DNA of 64,000 bases from Gracilaria domingensis (Eukaryota; Rhodophyta; Florideophyceae; Gracilariales; Gracilariaceae), in NCBI GenBank assembly GCA_022539475.1, contig VCMS01000382.1, positions 1 to 64,000 on the forward strand. Direction: 5' to 3'. The position numbers were made by a program, and so were the translations under genes. Shown one piece after another: positions 19,690 through 28,984 of the stretch; the stretch's first letter is position 1, and each line of letters begins with the position of its first letter. Below the pieces are notes generated by a model. It had not been told where the DNA came from and searched no databases. It was given only the letters and a program-made list of their open reading frames with translations.

Positions 19690-20640
19690 GTCCCAAGCAG
19701 GATTTGTTTTGTATGCCCGCTCCGCCGAAATGTTTTTTTTTGGACAGATGTCGACCGTCGAACTAGCTAGAGAAGGAAAAAAATGGTAGAGCACCTGGTG
19801 CACGAATGAAGTACATGTGGACTCAAGCGATCCGCCTTCACGTGGTGAGTCTGTCTTCGGAGTCTGTCTGTCGGGAGTTGAAGTATGTTCCTTTGTTGCA
19901 GAGGGATCTGCATTTCGATGTGCTTTCGGAAGATTATAGGAGAGAATTGCACTTGGTTGGAGAGGAAGAGTTCGTTTATTGCTTGAATCAAAGAGCTTGC
20001 TTTTGGCTTTGCAATCACCTGTTAGACGGCAGCCATACGTTGTACAACAGATTTCAGAAGTTTTATCTCAGATTGGAAACATATGCCCATTGGATATATT
20101 GTGGATACCGAGCCATTGCGGATTGGAAAGAAATGAATTTATTGATACTGCGGCGGGGGAGGAATTGAATATATCGATGGAGCTACCAGTTAGAGTTCCT
20201 ATTGAGTCTTCAGATGATTCAAGACGACTGAACAAGCGTGAAGAACAACAATCTTTACTGAGAATGGTGCCAGATGAACTGCCGCAAGTTGTGTCCTCAC
20301 GAGAAGCAGAGACGAGGTTATCGCAGCTTTTTGTGAAACAAACTTTTACTGCATCCATTAGGAACGATGTAAGAGGCTGAATTGTTCTTGCCGGCCTAGT
20401 GTGCTTAATACTGTTGAGCACTATATACTGCATTGTCCAAAGAGAATCTTATCGAGACGCTTCTGTCTGCCTACTCTGCGATAACAAAAAGGTCTAGCTG
20501 TTGATGAAATCATTAGAAAATGGCCTGAAAGATTACTGGCTTTCTTATTGAGAGAGCGAGGCTTTTACGAGAAATGCTCTATACTACACCGTAATTAGGC
20601 TAGAATACCCATACACAGAGAGAGAGAGGTACACGTGTTT
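19690..20640 (+). mobile_element. LINE remnant with RNase H and zinc-knuckle end
   Basis: Near 19,980-20,160 one frame gives SKSLLLALQSP and then ILWIPSHCGLERNEFIDTAA, the DSK and WIPSH motifs of the RNase H domain of I/Jockey-like non-LTR retrotransposons. At about 20,372-20,460 another frame gives LNCSCRPS....EHYILHC, the usual C-terminal cysteine-histidine knuckle. The ORF end (LLAFLLRERGFY) and 3' tail with CGTAATTAGGCT follow near 20,500-20,640. Frameshifts separate these parts and the reverse transcriptase is missing, so the copy is dead. It sits between the 1040-aa and 406-aa genes. Confidence 0.75.
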
Positions 20641-20693
20641 TCGGGCACGTTTTTAACTCTACACGTTTTTGTTTTTGGCGCGCGTCATGGTAC

Positions 20694-21914
20694 ATGTATC
20701 CGTTCCCCTGTCCTTCACAATGGTATACGGGTCTCATCAAGTCTGCTGGGGGTTCAGAGTCAAGCTCTTCATGCATCATGTTTTGCTTTGCTAAAAACTC
20801 AGACAATCATGAAAAGCATGGAGTTCTCATCGACTACACAAACCCTATATTAGAATCAACTCATAAGTCGCCAAATGAAGCATGCAGTCTCCGGGTGAAA
20901 CAAGTTCTAAGGAAGAAGCAGGCTGATTTCTTTTTAATATTCTTATATGACACCCAAGTTCCGGTTGTATTATTTGGTTCCTTGTCTCCAAATCGTTCAA
21001 ATGAACTACAGTTTTGCGACACAATGGGGCATGTGTGGATTCTTGACTTGATGAGGTGTATGAGAATAAATGAGGTTATATATAGAAGAGCTCAAACTGA
21101 AGGGGCTCGCTTTGACGGCCCGTTTCCCAGCGTTCAAGGAGAGCGACCGATCGCTAAATGGAAATCCTACTCGGTGGGTTACTGGCTTGAAGGGTTGACT
21201 TTGAAGGGCTTGACGCTAGTACAAGAATGGCTGGCTGATCTTCTTGTCCTCCACTGCCGCAGCACAATCGCTAGTGTGGTTTTACTGCAGTATCCAGTGA
21301 AGGAGTTTCTCAAATCTCTTTCATTCGTTTCTACGCATCCTACTAGAGACTATGGTTCTACTTTTGTCTGGCTTCCATACCGTCGTCCACATTGCCTTCG
21401 TTCCTGGTTATTGCATCTTTTCAGTATATCAAAGATAACACCTGTGCTGGGCTTGTCTTTCAAGACTCTGCGACCGAAAATGGCTGGCTTCTATCGATGC
21501 AATTTTCATTACAATGAAAGAGGGCTTCGGGTAGAGTCCAACATTCCCCAGGACAATCTTTTCTTTCTCTCTCATTTCAAAAGTGACGGAGCTACGATAC
21601 AAATATCGGAGAGGACTGAGCTTTCTAACGCCGCTGTCAAAGAAATGAGCAGTTCGTTGACTTTTGAAACTTTTGGAACTCCTTGTGATACATTTTGTCT
21701 TCCTGCAGTTCCTCGTCTAATTGCGGTTTTCTCAGATCTTGTCTGTTCCGATTTTGAGGCAAAGGGGATAGAGTCTTCGGTTTTAAAGGTAGATATGCCG
21801 TGGAGTTTGAATTCTATGCGTGAAGTACTACAGGGTCTTCATTGTAGATCAGAAAAGAATTCTGCTCGTGTCCTTCGATTAGACATACTTGGTGAGATTT
21901 TCTTTCCCGAATAG
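20694..21914 (+). CDS. Orphan WYPxxxP-family protein (406 aa), paralogue 3
   Basis: This is the most diverged member of the three-protein family. It keeps FVWLPYRRPHCLRSWL at 224-239 and AGFYRCNF at 264-271, plus a VVLFGSL block near 91-97 that corresponds to the TGY block of the others. The YGPVRS block is not obvious. The first ATG is used. Unlike its paralogues it lies outside the inverted repeat, so only one copy is in the window. The LINE remnant ends about 50 bp upstream and may have replaced its original promoter. Function is unknown. Confidence 0.7.
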   Translation: MYPFPCPSQWYTGLIKSAGGSESSSSCIMFCFAKNSDNHEKHGVLIDYTNPILESTHKSPNEACSLRVKQVLRKKQADFFLIFLYDTQVPVVLFGSLSPNRSNELQFCDTMGHVWILDLMRCMRINEVIYRRAQTEGARFDGPFPSVQGERPIAKWKSYSVGYWLEGLTLKGLTLVQEWLADLLVLHCRSTIASVVLLQYPVKEFLKSLSFVSTHPTRDYGSTFVWLPYRRPHCLRSWLLHLFSISKITPVLGLSFKTLRPKMAGFYRCNFHYNERGLRVESNIPQDNLFFLSHFKSDGATIQISERTELSNAAVKEMSSSLTFETFGTPCDTFCLPAVPRLIAVFSDLVCSDFEAKGIESSVLKVDMPWSLNSMREVLQGLHCRSEKNSARVLRLDILGEIFFPE

Positions 21915-22825
21915 ATACAAAACCGAGTACAACCATTTCGCTTGATTTACCAGCCTCTTGTATTGATTTCAATCCCAGTATTGGCGCTACAGGGGTCCCA
22001 GCAAACCGATTGCCTCTGATTGCAACTCTTGCAAATGTAGATAGAGGACATCAAGGATCCCATTAATTACAACTCTTTTCGGTTCAATCCCAAAAGCGCA
22101 AGGAAAAGATATGTCGCCGCATACATTCCTTTGGAGTTGCAGAGTAATGGAGCTTCTCATTGAGTTGAGATGCAATATGAAAGATGATGGTTATTCTGTT
22201 TATGAAATCGATGGAAAAGCACAGAGCTTGTCCGAGTGAGGTATGATTGCCTTTCTTACTTGGGAAGCCTGCTGAAATCTTCGAGGTCAACTTTGAATTA
22301 CCCTTCAACGCAAAAGACGAGAGACGGAAAAACTACTAAGAATATTTTAGTGAAGCAAGGCTCTCGATTGTTTTGGTCTACAGTTCTAGTTTTCAAGGTG
22401 GATGCAAGTTCATTTCCTGGAAGGAACGGGAATGTTCCCTTCGAGCGATACATCACCAAGTCTATAAAAGACGTCTATTGGAACCATAGATGCGAAAACC
22501 GCACTACAGTATGTACTTCACAGGGTATGTGGCGATTGGTCCCTGATGCTGTTGTAGTCCAATATCTTCTTCGTTACCTGAAAGAATGATATTAAAGGTT
22601 ATAATATATGAATGGTTTACATCATGCAACGGTAGCGACCGTTACACGTAAACGAAAACGGATGCTTATGTACGTACCATACACGTACTAAACGTGGCTC
22701 GATGCAAAGCCTGCTGTACATTTCCCAGTCTGCGCATCTTGTTTCGAGCCGGCCGTACAACCTTTGCGATCATCCTACACACGACTTGCTCTTCAAAATT
22801 TTTCAAGGCTCAGGAACTGAAGAAA
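21915..22825 (+). other. Decayed or unrecognised coding-like stretch
   Basis: Short plus-strand segments look protein-like: MELLIELRCNMKDDGYSVYE near 22,148, and an open frame 22,236-22,589 that starts at a GTG codon. They lie in different frames and match no family I know. They may be a broken gene between the 406-aa gene and the peptidase gene. Confidence 0.3.
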
Positions 22826-23160
22826 ATGAAACCTCTCTCCATCGCTTCCAATTCTATTCTAATGAAAATGAAGAAGAAGAAGAACAAAATCTTGAAAACC
22901 AAGAAGAACTCTGAGCTGCATTCAAAGTACATCTCTGAAGTGAAGCATGTTCTCAATCACTTTGTTGTCCCTCATATAGGCTACAATGACGATGAAGAAT
23001 CTCACCAAAGTGAGGAAAAGAGTGAGGTTTCACATGCTACTCAGCAATCTTCCTGCAAGGTAAAGCTGAAAGAAGAAATTTCTTGAGGCCAGAAGCTCAG
23101 AAAATTAGTTTTTGCGATGAAACTGGCTCTCAGAAAGTAGTGAAGAAAATTAAGAAGGGC
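22826..23160 (+). other. Possible N-terminal part of the peptidase, out of frame
   Basis: A frame from the ATG at 22,826 encodes a Lys/Glu-rich stretch that stops at 23,086, just where the peptidase frame opens (the peptidase frame starts at a TTG, 23,083). The two frames differ by one. A frameshift or consensus error joining them would extend the peptidase by about 110 residues. I found no plausible intron: the GT...AG pair at 23,061-23,093 is 33 bp and does not change the frame. Confidence 0.35.
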
Positions 23161-24600
23161 ATGAAAAGGAGCTTGAAACTGAAGTCCAAGAAGAAAGGAA
23201 AAATTATGTCTTCGAGATCGAATATGGCTAGTGCTCTCGACTGGTACAGGAAATGGAATCCAAAGCAAAAGGTCGACCCAAATGAAACATGTTCTACAGA
23301 TTTGAAAGCAGCATCTCTTCTTCTTCAACTACGTGACGCTCCTCCACCAAGACCAAAGTTTTCCGCCTTGGATTTCAACTTTCTCTTTCTTTTTGCCAGA
23401 TTTGGTGAACTGAGAGGACGTTTTGGAGGTTGGAAATTACGGGACAATGGTTCTTTCTCCGCTGAAAAGGCTTGGATCTTTTATTCTTTTCGACGAATGT
23501 GTGAAGAATGGAATTTTCAGTCCATCGGTGATGTGCTGAGAAAATATGCTGCCCTCGGGGTAAAAGCCAATTTGCCGCACAACGATATCTCTTTGAAATT
23601 GAGATCTATCAAAAGAAAGTACACAGACTACAATAAGTTTCTGAAAGCAGAAAATGAAGCCTACAATGATGAGAGAATGAGTTGTTGGGACGCTATTGGA
23701 AGATTCATAGTGGACGAAATGCGGCATCTGTCCTGTACAGAACTCGCTTCTAAATTCATGTTGAGATGGTCTAATAATTCATGTGGCTTGGATTGCTTTC
23801 TTTTTCAGGTTCCCAATGCAGTGCGTATGCTATTGAAAAAGTCTGTATGCGACTTAACTGCGCTCAGCACAAAATGCATCGCTTCTATTTTAGTTGCTGC
23901 TCTTCATATTGGGCACCATGGATGGCATGGAAGCGAACTGGATCCTCTCAACGTGTCAAATTGGACTAGAATTCTAAGCTTGGACTGTTATGAGTATGTT
24001 ACGAAGAAAAAAATCCCTAATTCCTTTCTATGGTCTCCGTCTAATTCAAGGCAAGGCTTTCTGGACATGTCGGACATAATGACGGTTTTATTTCCGGCAA
24101 TATTCAACGATGGTTTTGTTAATACACAACCAGATCTACCGTTTCGTACACTTTCTCACGTTGTGCCCACTTCGGATTTGGAAGAATCTGATCGACAATG
24201 TGTAGGAGGGTGGACATGGCTTCTCCAGAACACTATCCAGGGCTCGGATTCAAATATACATCCGGGCATCAGAATCCTAGTATTCCCGTTGCAAATTGAA
24301 AATCATCAGCTCTTCATAAAGACATGGATCGACACCAAGACCACATTTCAGGCAACGAGGGGGAATAGTGTCATAGAACTTTCTGTTCTCTCGTGGATGG
24401 GATTCAAAAACGAACATAGAGATCATTTTGTTGCCTTCAGTACGGCACCTGATCAGGAGACACCAGTCGTTTCGTACTATGATGGGATGCGAAATAACGG
24501 GAGGCCAATCTTATTACATGCGGATCAGATTGGTTCCTGTAGAGCACCGTTCTACCCTCCTGGTTCGCACGCTGTTGCCCTTATTTCAACGATCGCTTAA
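23161..24600 (+). CDS. USP-like (C19-type) cysteine peptidase (479 aa from first ATG)
   Basis: The catalytic signature is NNSCGLDCFL with nucleophile Cys at about 208, a histidine box RDHFVAFS (His about 422) and YYDGM (Asp about 441). Order and spacing (Cys-box, about 210 residues, His-box, Asp) match ubiquitin-specific peptidases, where the boxes read N(S/T)C...L and GHYxxY...FDD. The N-terminal 50 residues are very basic and nuclear-signal-like. The predicted reaction is cleavage of ubiquitin or a ubiquitin-like protein from substrates. Typical USP zinc-finger cysteine pairs are not evident. It is the last gene of the island before the satellite. OTU or another papain-fold peptidase is possible; Ulp/SENP is unlikely because that order is His-Asp-Cys. 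Confidence 0.65.
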   Translation: MKRSLKLKSKKKGKIMSSRSNMASALDWYRKWNPKQKVDPNETCSTDLKAASLLLQLRDAPPPRPKFSALDFNFLFLFARFGELRGRFGGWKLRDNGSFSAEKAWIFYSFRRMCEEWNFQSIGDVLRKYAALGVKANLPHNDISLKLRSIKRKYTDYNKFLKAENEAYNDERMSCWDAIGRFIVDEMRHLSCTELASKFMLRWSNNSCGLDCFLFQVPNAVRMLLKKSVCDLTALSTKCIASILVAALHIGHHGWHGSELDPLNVSNWTRILSLDCYEYVTKKKIPNSFLWSPSNSRQGFLDMSDIMTVLFPAIFNDGFVNTQPDLPFRTLSHVVPTSDLEESDRQCVGGWTWLLQNTIQGSDSNIHPGIRILVFPLQIENHQLFIKTWIDTKTTFQATRGNSVIELSVLSWMGFKNEHRDHFVAFSTAPDQETPVVSYYDGMRNNGRPILLHADQIGSCRAPFYPPGSHAVALISTIA

Positions 24601-24645
24601 GATTCGTCACCAATTATTTGTCTTGGACGAATACGGCTGGCTGGA

Positions 24646-24922
24646 GGTACAGGTGAGAACTGCAATTAGTGTGCGCCACACTATTTCGAAGACCCCAAAT
24701 TTTGATGGGGTCACATAACATAGTGTGGCCACACCGTTTAAAGAGCCTAAAACTTTAATTGGCGTGCTCTGCCCGCTATGATACCTCTACAAACGTAGAA
24801 TAGATGGATTAGAATACAAATATTTTTGAGTATTACGAAGATTCAAAATTAGTGTGGGCCACACTAAACTTTTTACGCACACTAATATTGAACCCACACT
24901 AGTTGCAGTGTTCACCTGTACC
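24646..24922. mobile_element. MITE-like TIR element (~275 bp)
   Basis: The ends are inverted: GGTACAGGTGAGAACTGCAA at the left and its near-complement TTGCAGTGTTCACCTGTACC at the right, matching at about 21 of 23 positions. If the element begins at CAGGTGA, a TA lies at both borders, as expected for a Tc1/mariner-type target duplication. Inside are shorter palindromes AGTGTGCGCCACACT and AGTGTGGGCCACACT. No transposase is present. It inserted just after the peptidase stop codon. Confidence 0.7.
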
Positions 24923-24957
24923 GGTGGGGGATATAGCGCATGATATGGGCCTCAACA

Positions 24958-25069
24958 TACAAGTGTTTTAGGACGGGCGTCAAGAAACACGTGTTTTAGG
25001 ACGGGCGCCAAGATACACGTGTTTTAGGACGGCCGTCAAAATACACGTGTTTTAGGACGGCCGTCAAGA
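24958..25069. repeat. 28-bp minisatellite, 4 units
   Basis: Each unit carries CACGTG, then TTTTAGGAC, then a GGCCGTC or GGGCGTC variant and CAAGA. The same unit makes up the array at 57,799-58,018, 33 kb away. There are no spacers between units, so this is not a CRISPR array. Confidence 0.9.
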
Positions 25070-25569
25070 TACCATCTTGCGGAATGCACTGGCCTACGTT
25101 TTTCTTATATCTCGGTTGTTGGGTTGGAAGTTCATTAGGCCCTTGAAGTTTGTAGTATGAAGTCGAAGTATAGGCTGTTATTATCTACATGATATATTAA
25201 TTTTGATTGAGAGCCTGTAAGTAACAAGTTGTAAACTCAGCTCGTTCAATGATGTATATGGTGCTCCAGACACACTGAACAGCTTCATAATCGTAACAAA
25301 TCGAACACAAACATTTGATGCTTTCAGGCATGAAATAAACGAGTCACAAACATGATAAAGAAATTTCGGGCGATGACTTTCCACAATCCACTTTGGAATG
25401 CAATCTAGCTTCGTTGGACTTCAGGATTGGCCAGAACAGGCTGATCTTTTAACCACTCTGGCTACTGATAAGTCAACATCACATCTTATGCGAAAAAGAA
25501 TCAGCTGAAACTCATCAAAGAAAAGGCTCGTAAAAAGATAACATAAATAGAGGACGGAAGGTGGCCATA
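25070..25569. other. Intergenic, nothing firm
   Basis: A 67-codon minus-strand frame (25,181-25,384) has plausible amino-acid text but no recognisable motif. I see no other signal. Confidence 0.3.
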
Positions 25570-28534
25570 TTAAACGATCAAAACCTTCGATAGATGGTCA
25601 AAGATGTCACTGGAACACTTCTCGACAACTCTGAGGCACTCCTTCAAACTTTCTCATTCGTCATTCTTGTGTACATCCCTGCCTCAAAAATCTTTTCAAC
25701 AGCCAACAGCACCATGAAATGCACTATCATACCTTTCACTACACTCTGCCCATATCAGCGACAGCGGAAAAGGCGACATAGCGTTCTGCCAAAATGCACT
25801 TGATGACAGCATCAAGAACAAAAATCGCGGTCATCCACAGTCTGTAACGCCCAGAACGTCGCTCATTCTAGTCAGGTAGAACTGATCAAAAATGGTCAGA
25901 GATGCGTCTAGGACACTTCTGTACAACTCTGAGGCGCTCTATACGACTTCCTCAGGCGTCCTTTTTCAGACATCTCTCCTTTAAATAGTTTTTCGTAAAG
26001 ACAATAGCAAACAGGAATCAATTTCTATACCTCTCGGTACACTCTAGACGTGTCAGCGAAAACCCCTGAACGGCCGTATACGTTTGCGATGAAGCCCTCA
26101 GGGACAACATTATGGACGAAATTGTGATGGACCTTAGTCTGCAACGGCCGAAAGGATGCTCATTCCAGACGTCTAAGGCCGACTACAGATGGTAAGAGAT
26201 GTCCCTCTAAATCCTTGAAAGATGTTTTGGTAAAGACATTGGCTCACAGGAATCGATTCCTATGCCTCTCGTTACACTGTAGACTTGTCAGCGACAGGTC
26301 AAAAACCGACGTAGACTTTTGGAAAATGGCACTCAGTGACAGATTCAAGGACAAAAATTGCGATTGACAATAATATGCAACGGCAGAAAATGTGCTCATC
26401 AAGACACCTGGAACTGCTCATGGATGGTCAGAGAGGCCTTTAGAACGCTTCTGGACAAGTCTGAATCAATCCCCTCGACTTCCTCATTCTTCATTTTTGT
26501 ATACATCCGTGTCTCAAATAGATTTTGTAACAGCGAATAGCACTCTGAAATTCATTCCCATACCTCCCGATATACTCTGCACTTGTCAGCGAGAGCTCAA
26601 TGAAGGACATAGGGTTCTGGAAAAGTGCACTAAATGACAGCATCAAGAACGAAAATCGCAGTCATCCAGAGTCTGTAACGCCCAAAACGTCGCTCATGCC
26701 AGACGTCTAGGACCGATCAAATATATGGTCTATGACCGATCATATATGGTCAAAGATGCTTCTAGAACTGGCAGCTCTGAGGCACTTCCCTAGACTTCTT
26801 CATTCTTCTTTCTTGTGTACATCCCTACCTGCAAGGGATTCTTTAACAGCGAATAGCACTCTGAAACGCATTCCAGTACCTCCCATTATACTCTACACAA
26901 GTCCGAGAAAGGTTAATAAAGGACATAGCGATCGGCCAAAATGCACTCAATGACAGCATCAAGAACAGAAATCGCGGTCATCCACAGTCTGCAACGCAGA
27001 AAACGTCGCTCATGTTAGACGGCTAGGACAGATCAAAGATGGTCAAAGATGCCTCTAGGACACTTCTGGGCAACTCTGAGGCACTCTACACGACCTCCTC
27101 ACGCGTTCCTTTTCTGACATCTCTGCCTCAAAAATGATTTGGTAAAGACATTGGCACACGGGAATCAATTCCTATACCTCTCGGTACACTCCAGACGTGT
27201 CAGCCAGGGGTCAGAAACCGACGTAGACGTTTGCAGCAAAGCGCTCAGTGACAGCATTATGGACGAAAATTGTGATTGACAATAGTCTGCAACCGCCGAA
27301 AACATGCCCCTTCCAGACGTCTAGGACCGACGATAGATGGTCAGAGATGTCCCCCTAAATCCTTCAAAAATGTTTTTGTAAAGACATTGGCACACCTGAA
27401 TCAATTCCTATACCTCTTGGTACACTCTAGACGTGTCAGCCAGAGGTCGGAAACCGACGTAGACGTTTGCAACAAAGCACTAAGGTACAGCATTATAGTG
27501 GGCAACGGCCGAAAGGGAGCTCATCAAGACACCTAGAACCGCTTATGGATGGTCAGAGATGCCTCTAGAACACTTCTGGACAACTCTAAGCCACTTCACT
27601 CGACTTCCTCATTCGTCATTTCTGTGTACATCCCTCTCTCAAAGAGCTTTTGTAACAGCGAATAGCACTCTGAAATGCATTCCCATACCTCCCACTATAC
27701 TTTGCACATGTCAGCGAGAGCTCAATGAAGGACATAGGTTCTGCAAAAATGCACCCAATGACAGCATCAGGAACGAAAATCGCAGTCATCCACAGTCCGT
27801 AACGCCCAAAACGTCGCTCATACCAGACGTCTAGGACCGATCATATATGGTCAAAGATGCTTCTAGAATACTTCTGGGCAGCTCTGAGTCCCTTCCTCGA
27901 CTTCCTCATTCATCTTTCTTGCATACATCCCTACCTCAAGGAGCTTCTTTAACAGCGAATAGCACTCTGAACTGCATTCCAGTACCTCCCAATATGCTGT
28001 ACACAAGTCAGAGAGAGGTCAATGAAGGACATAGCGTTCTGCTAAAATCCCTTCAATGACAACATCCAGAACGAAAATTGCGGTCACCCACAGTTTGCAA
28101 TGTCCAAAACCTCGCTCATGCCAGACGTCCAGGATCGATGGAAGATGGCCAAGGTCCCTCTAGAACACTTCTAGACAACTCTAAGGCACTTCCCACGACT
28201 TCCTATGGCGTTCTTTTTCTGACATCCTTCCTTCCAAAACGATTTTGTAAAGACATTAACAACCAAAACCCACTCCCATTCCTCTCCGTGCACTCTAGAT
28301 TGTCAGCCAGAGTTCAAACATCGCCATATACGTTTGCAAAAAGCGCTCAGTGAGAGAATTATGGACGAAAATTGTGATTGACAATAGTCAGCAACGAACG
28401 ACAGGATGCTCATCCCAGACGCCCAGGAACGACAATAGATGGTCGGAGATGCCTCTCGAACACTTCCGGCGAGCTCTGTGGAACGTCCAACTACTTCCCC
28501 ATTACTAACTTCCAAGTACAAAAAGACTCAAACT
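25570..28534. repeat. Degenerate ~300-bp tandem satellite
   Basis: The marker GATGGTCAGAGATG or a close variant recurs near 25,592, 25,891, 26,190, 26,424, 26,745, 27,038, 27,337, 27,549, 27,847, 28,143 and 28,440. The spacings are about 212-320 bp, mostly 293-300. Other shared words are CACTTCTGGACAACTCTGAG and AACAGCGAATAGCACTCTGA, and two or more unit subtypes seem to alternate. The units are clearly diverged, so the array is not young. It runs directly into the N gap, so its true length is unknown. Confidence 0.85.
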
Positions 28535-28984
28535 NNNNNNNNNNNNNNNNNNNNNNNNNNNNNNNNNNNNNNNNNNNNNNNNNNNNNNNNNNNNNNNNNN
28601 NNNNNNNNNNNNNNNNNNNNNNNNNNNNNNNNNNNNNNNNNNNNNNNNNNNNNNNNNNNNNNNNNNNNNNNNNNNNNNNNNNNNNNNNNNNNNNNNNNNN
28701 NNNNNNNNNNNNNNNNNNNNNNNNNNNNNNNNNNNNNNNNNNNNNNNNNNNNNNNNNNNNNNNNNNNNNNNNNNNNNNNNNNNNNNNNNNNNNNNNNNNN
28801 NNNNNNNNNNNNNNNNNNNNNNNNNNNNNNNNNNNNNNNNNNNNNNNNNNNNNNNNNNNNNNNNNNNNNNNNNNNNNNNNNNNNNNNNNNNNNNNNNNNN
28901 NNNNNNNNNNNNNNNNNNNNNNNNNNNNNNNNNNNNNNNNNNNNNNNNNNNNNNNNNNNNNNNNNNNNNNNNNNNNNNNNNNNN
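28535..28984. other. Assembly gap (450 N)
   Basis: This is a run of exactly 450 N. It separates the satellite from the truncated inner end of the right arm. Open frames through it are meaningless. Confidence 1.

Noticed and set aside
23061-23093. A 33-bp intron joining the peptidase to an upstream exon
   Set aside because: Too short, and removing a multiple of three would not join the two different frames.
2963-24600. Giant-virus or Polinton-like origin of the island
   Set aside because: I recognised no capsid, packaging ATPase, DNA polymerase or viral protease gene in it.
23161-24600. Ulp/SENP (SUMO) peptidase
   Set aside because: The catalytic order here is Cys-His-Asp as in USP enzymes, not His-Asp-Cys.
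24958-25069. CRISPR-like array of 28-bp repeats
   Set aside because: The units are directly adjacent with no spacers, and the genome is eukaryotic.
25594-28353. Short plus-strand frames of 60-90 codons as genes
   Set aside because: They recur with the ~300-bp satellite, start at different points in each unit and are not conserved as protein.
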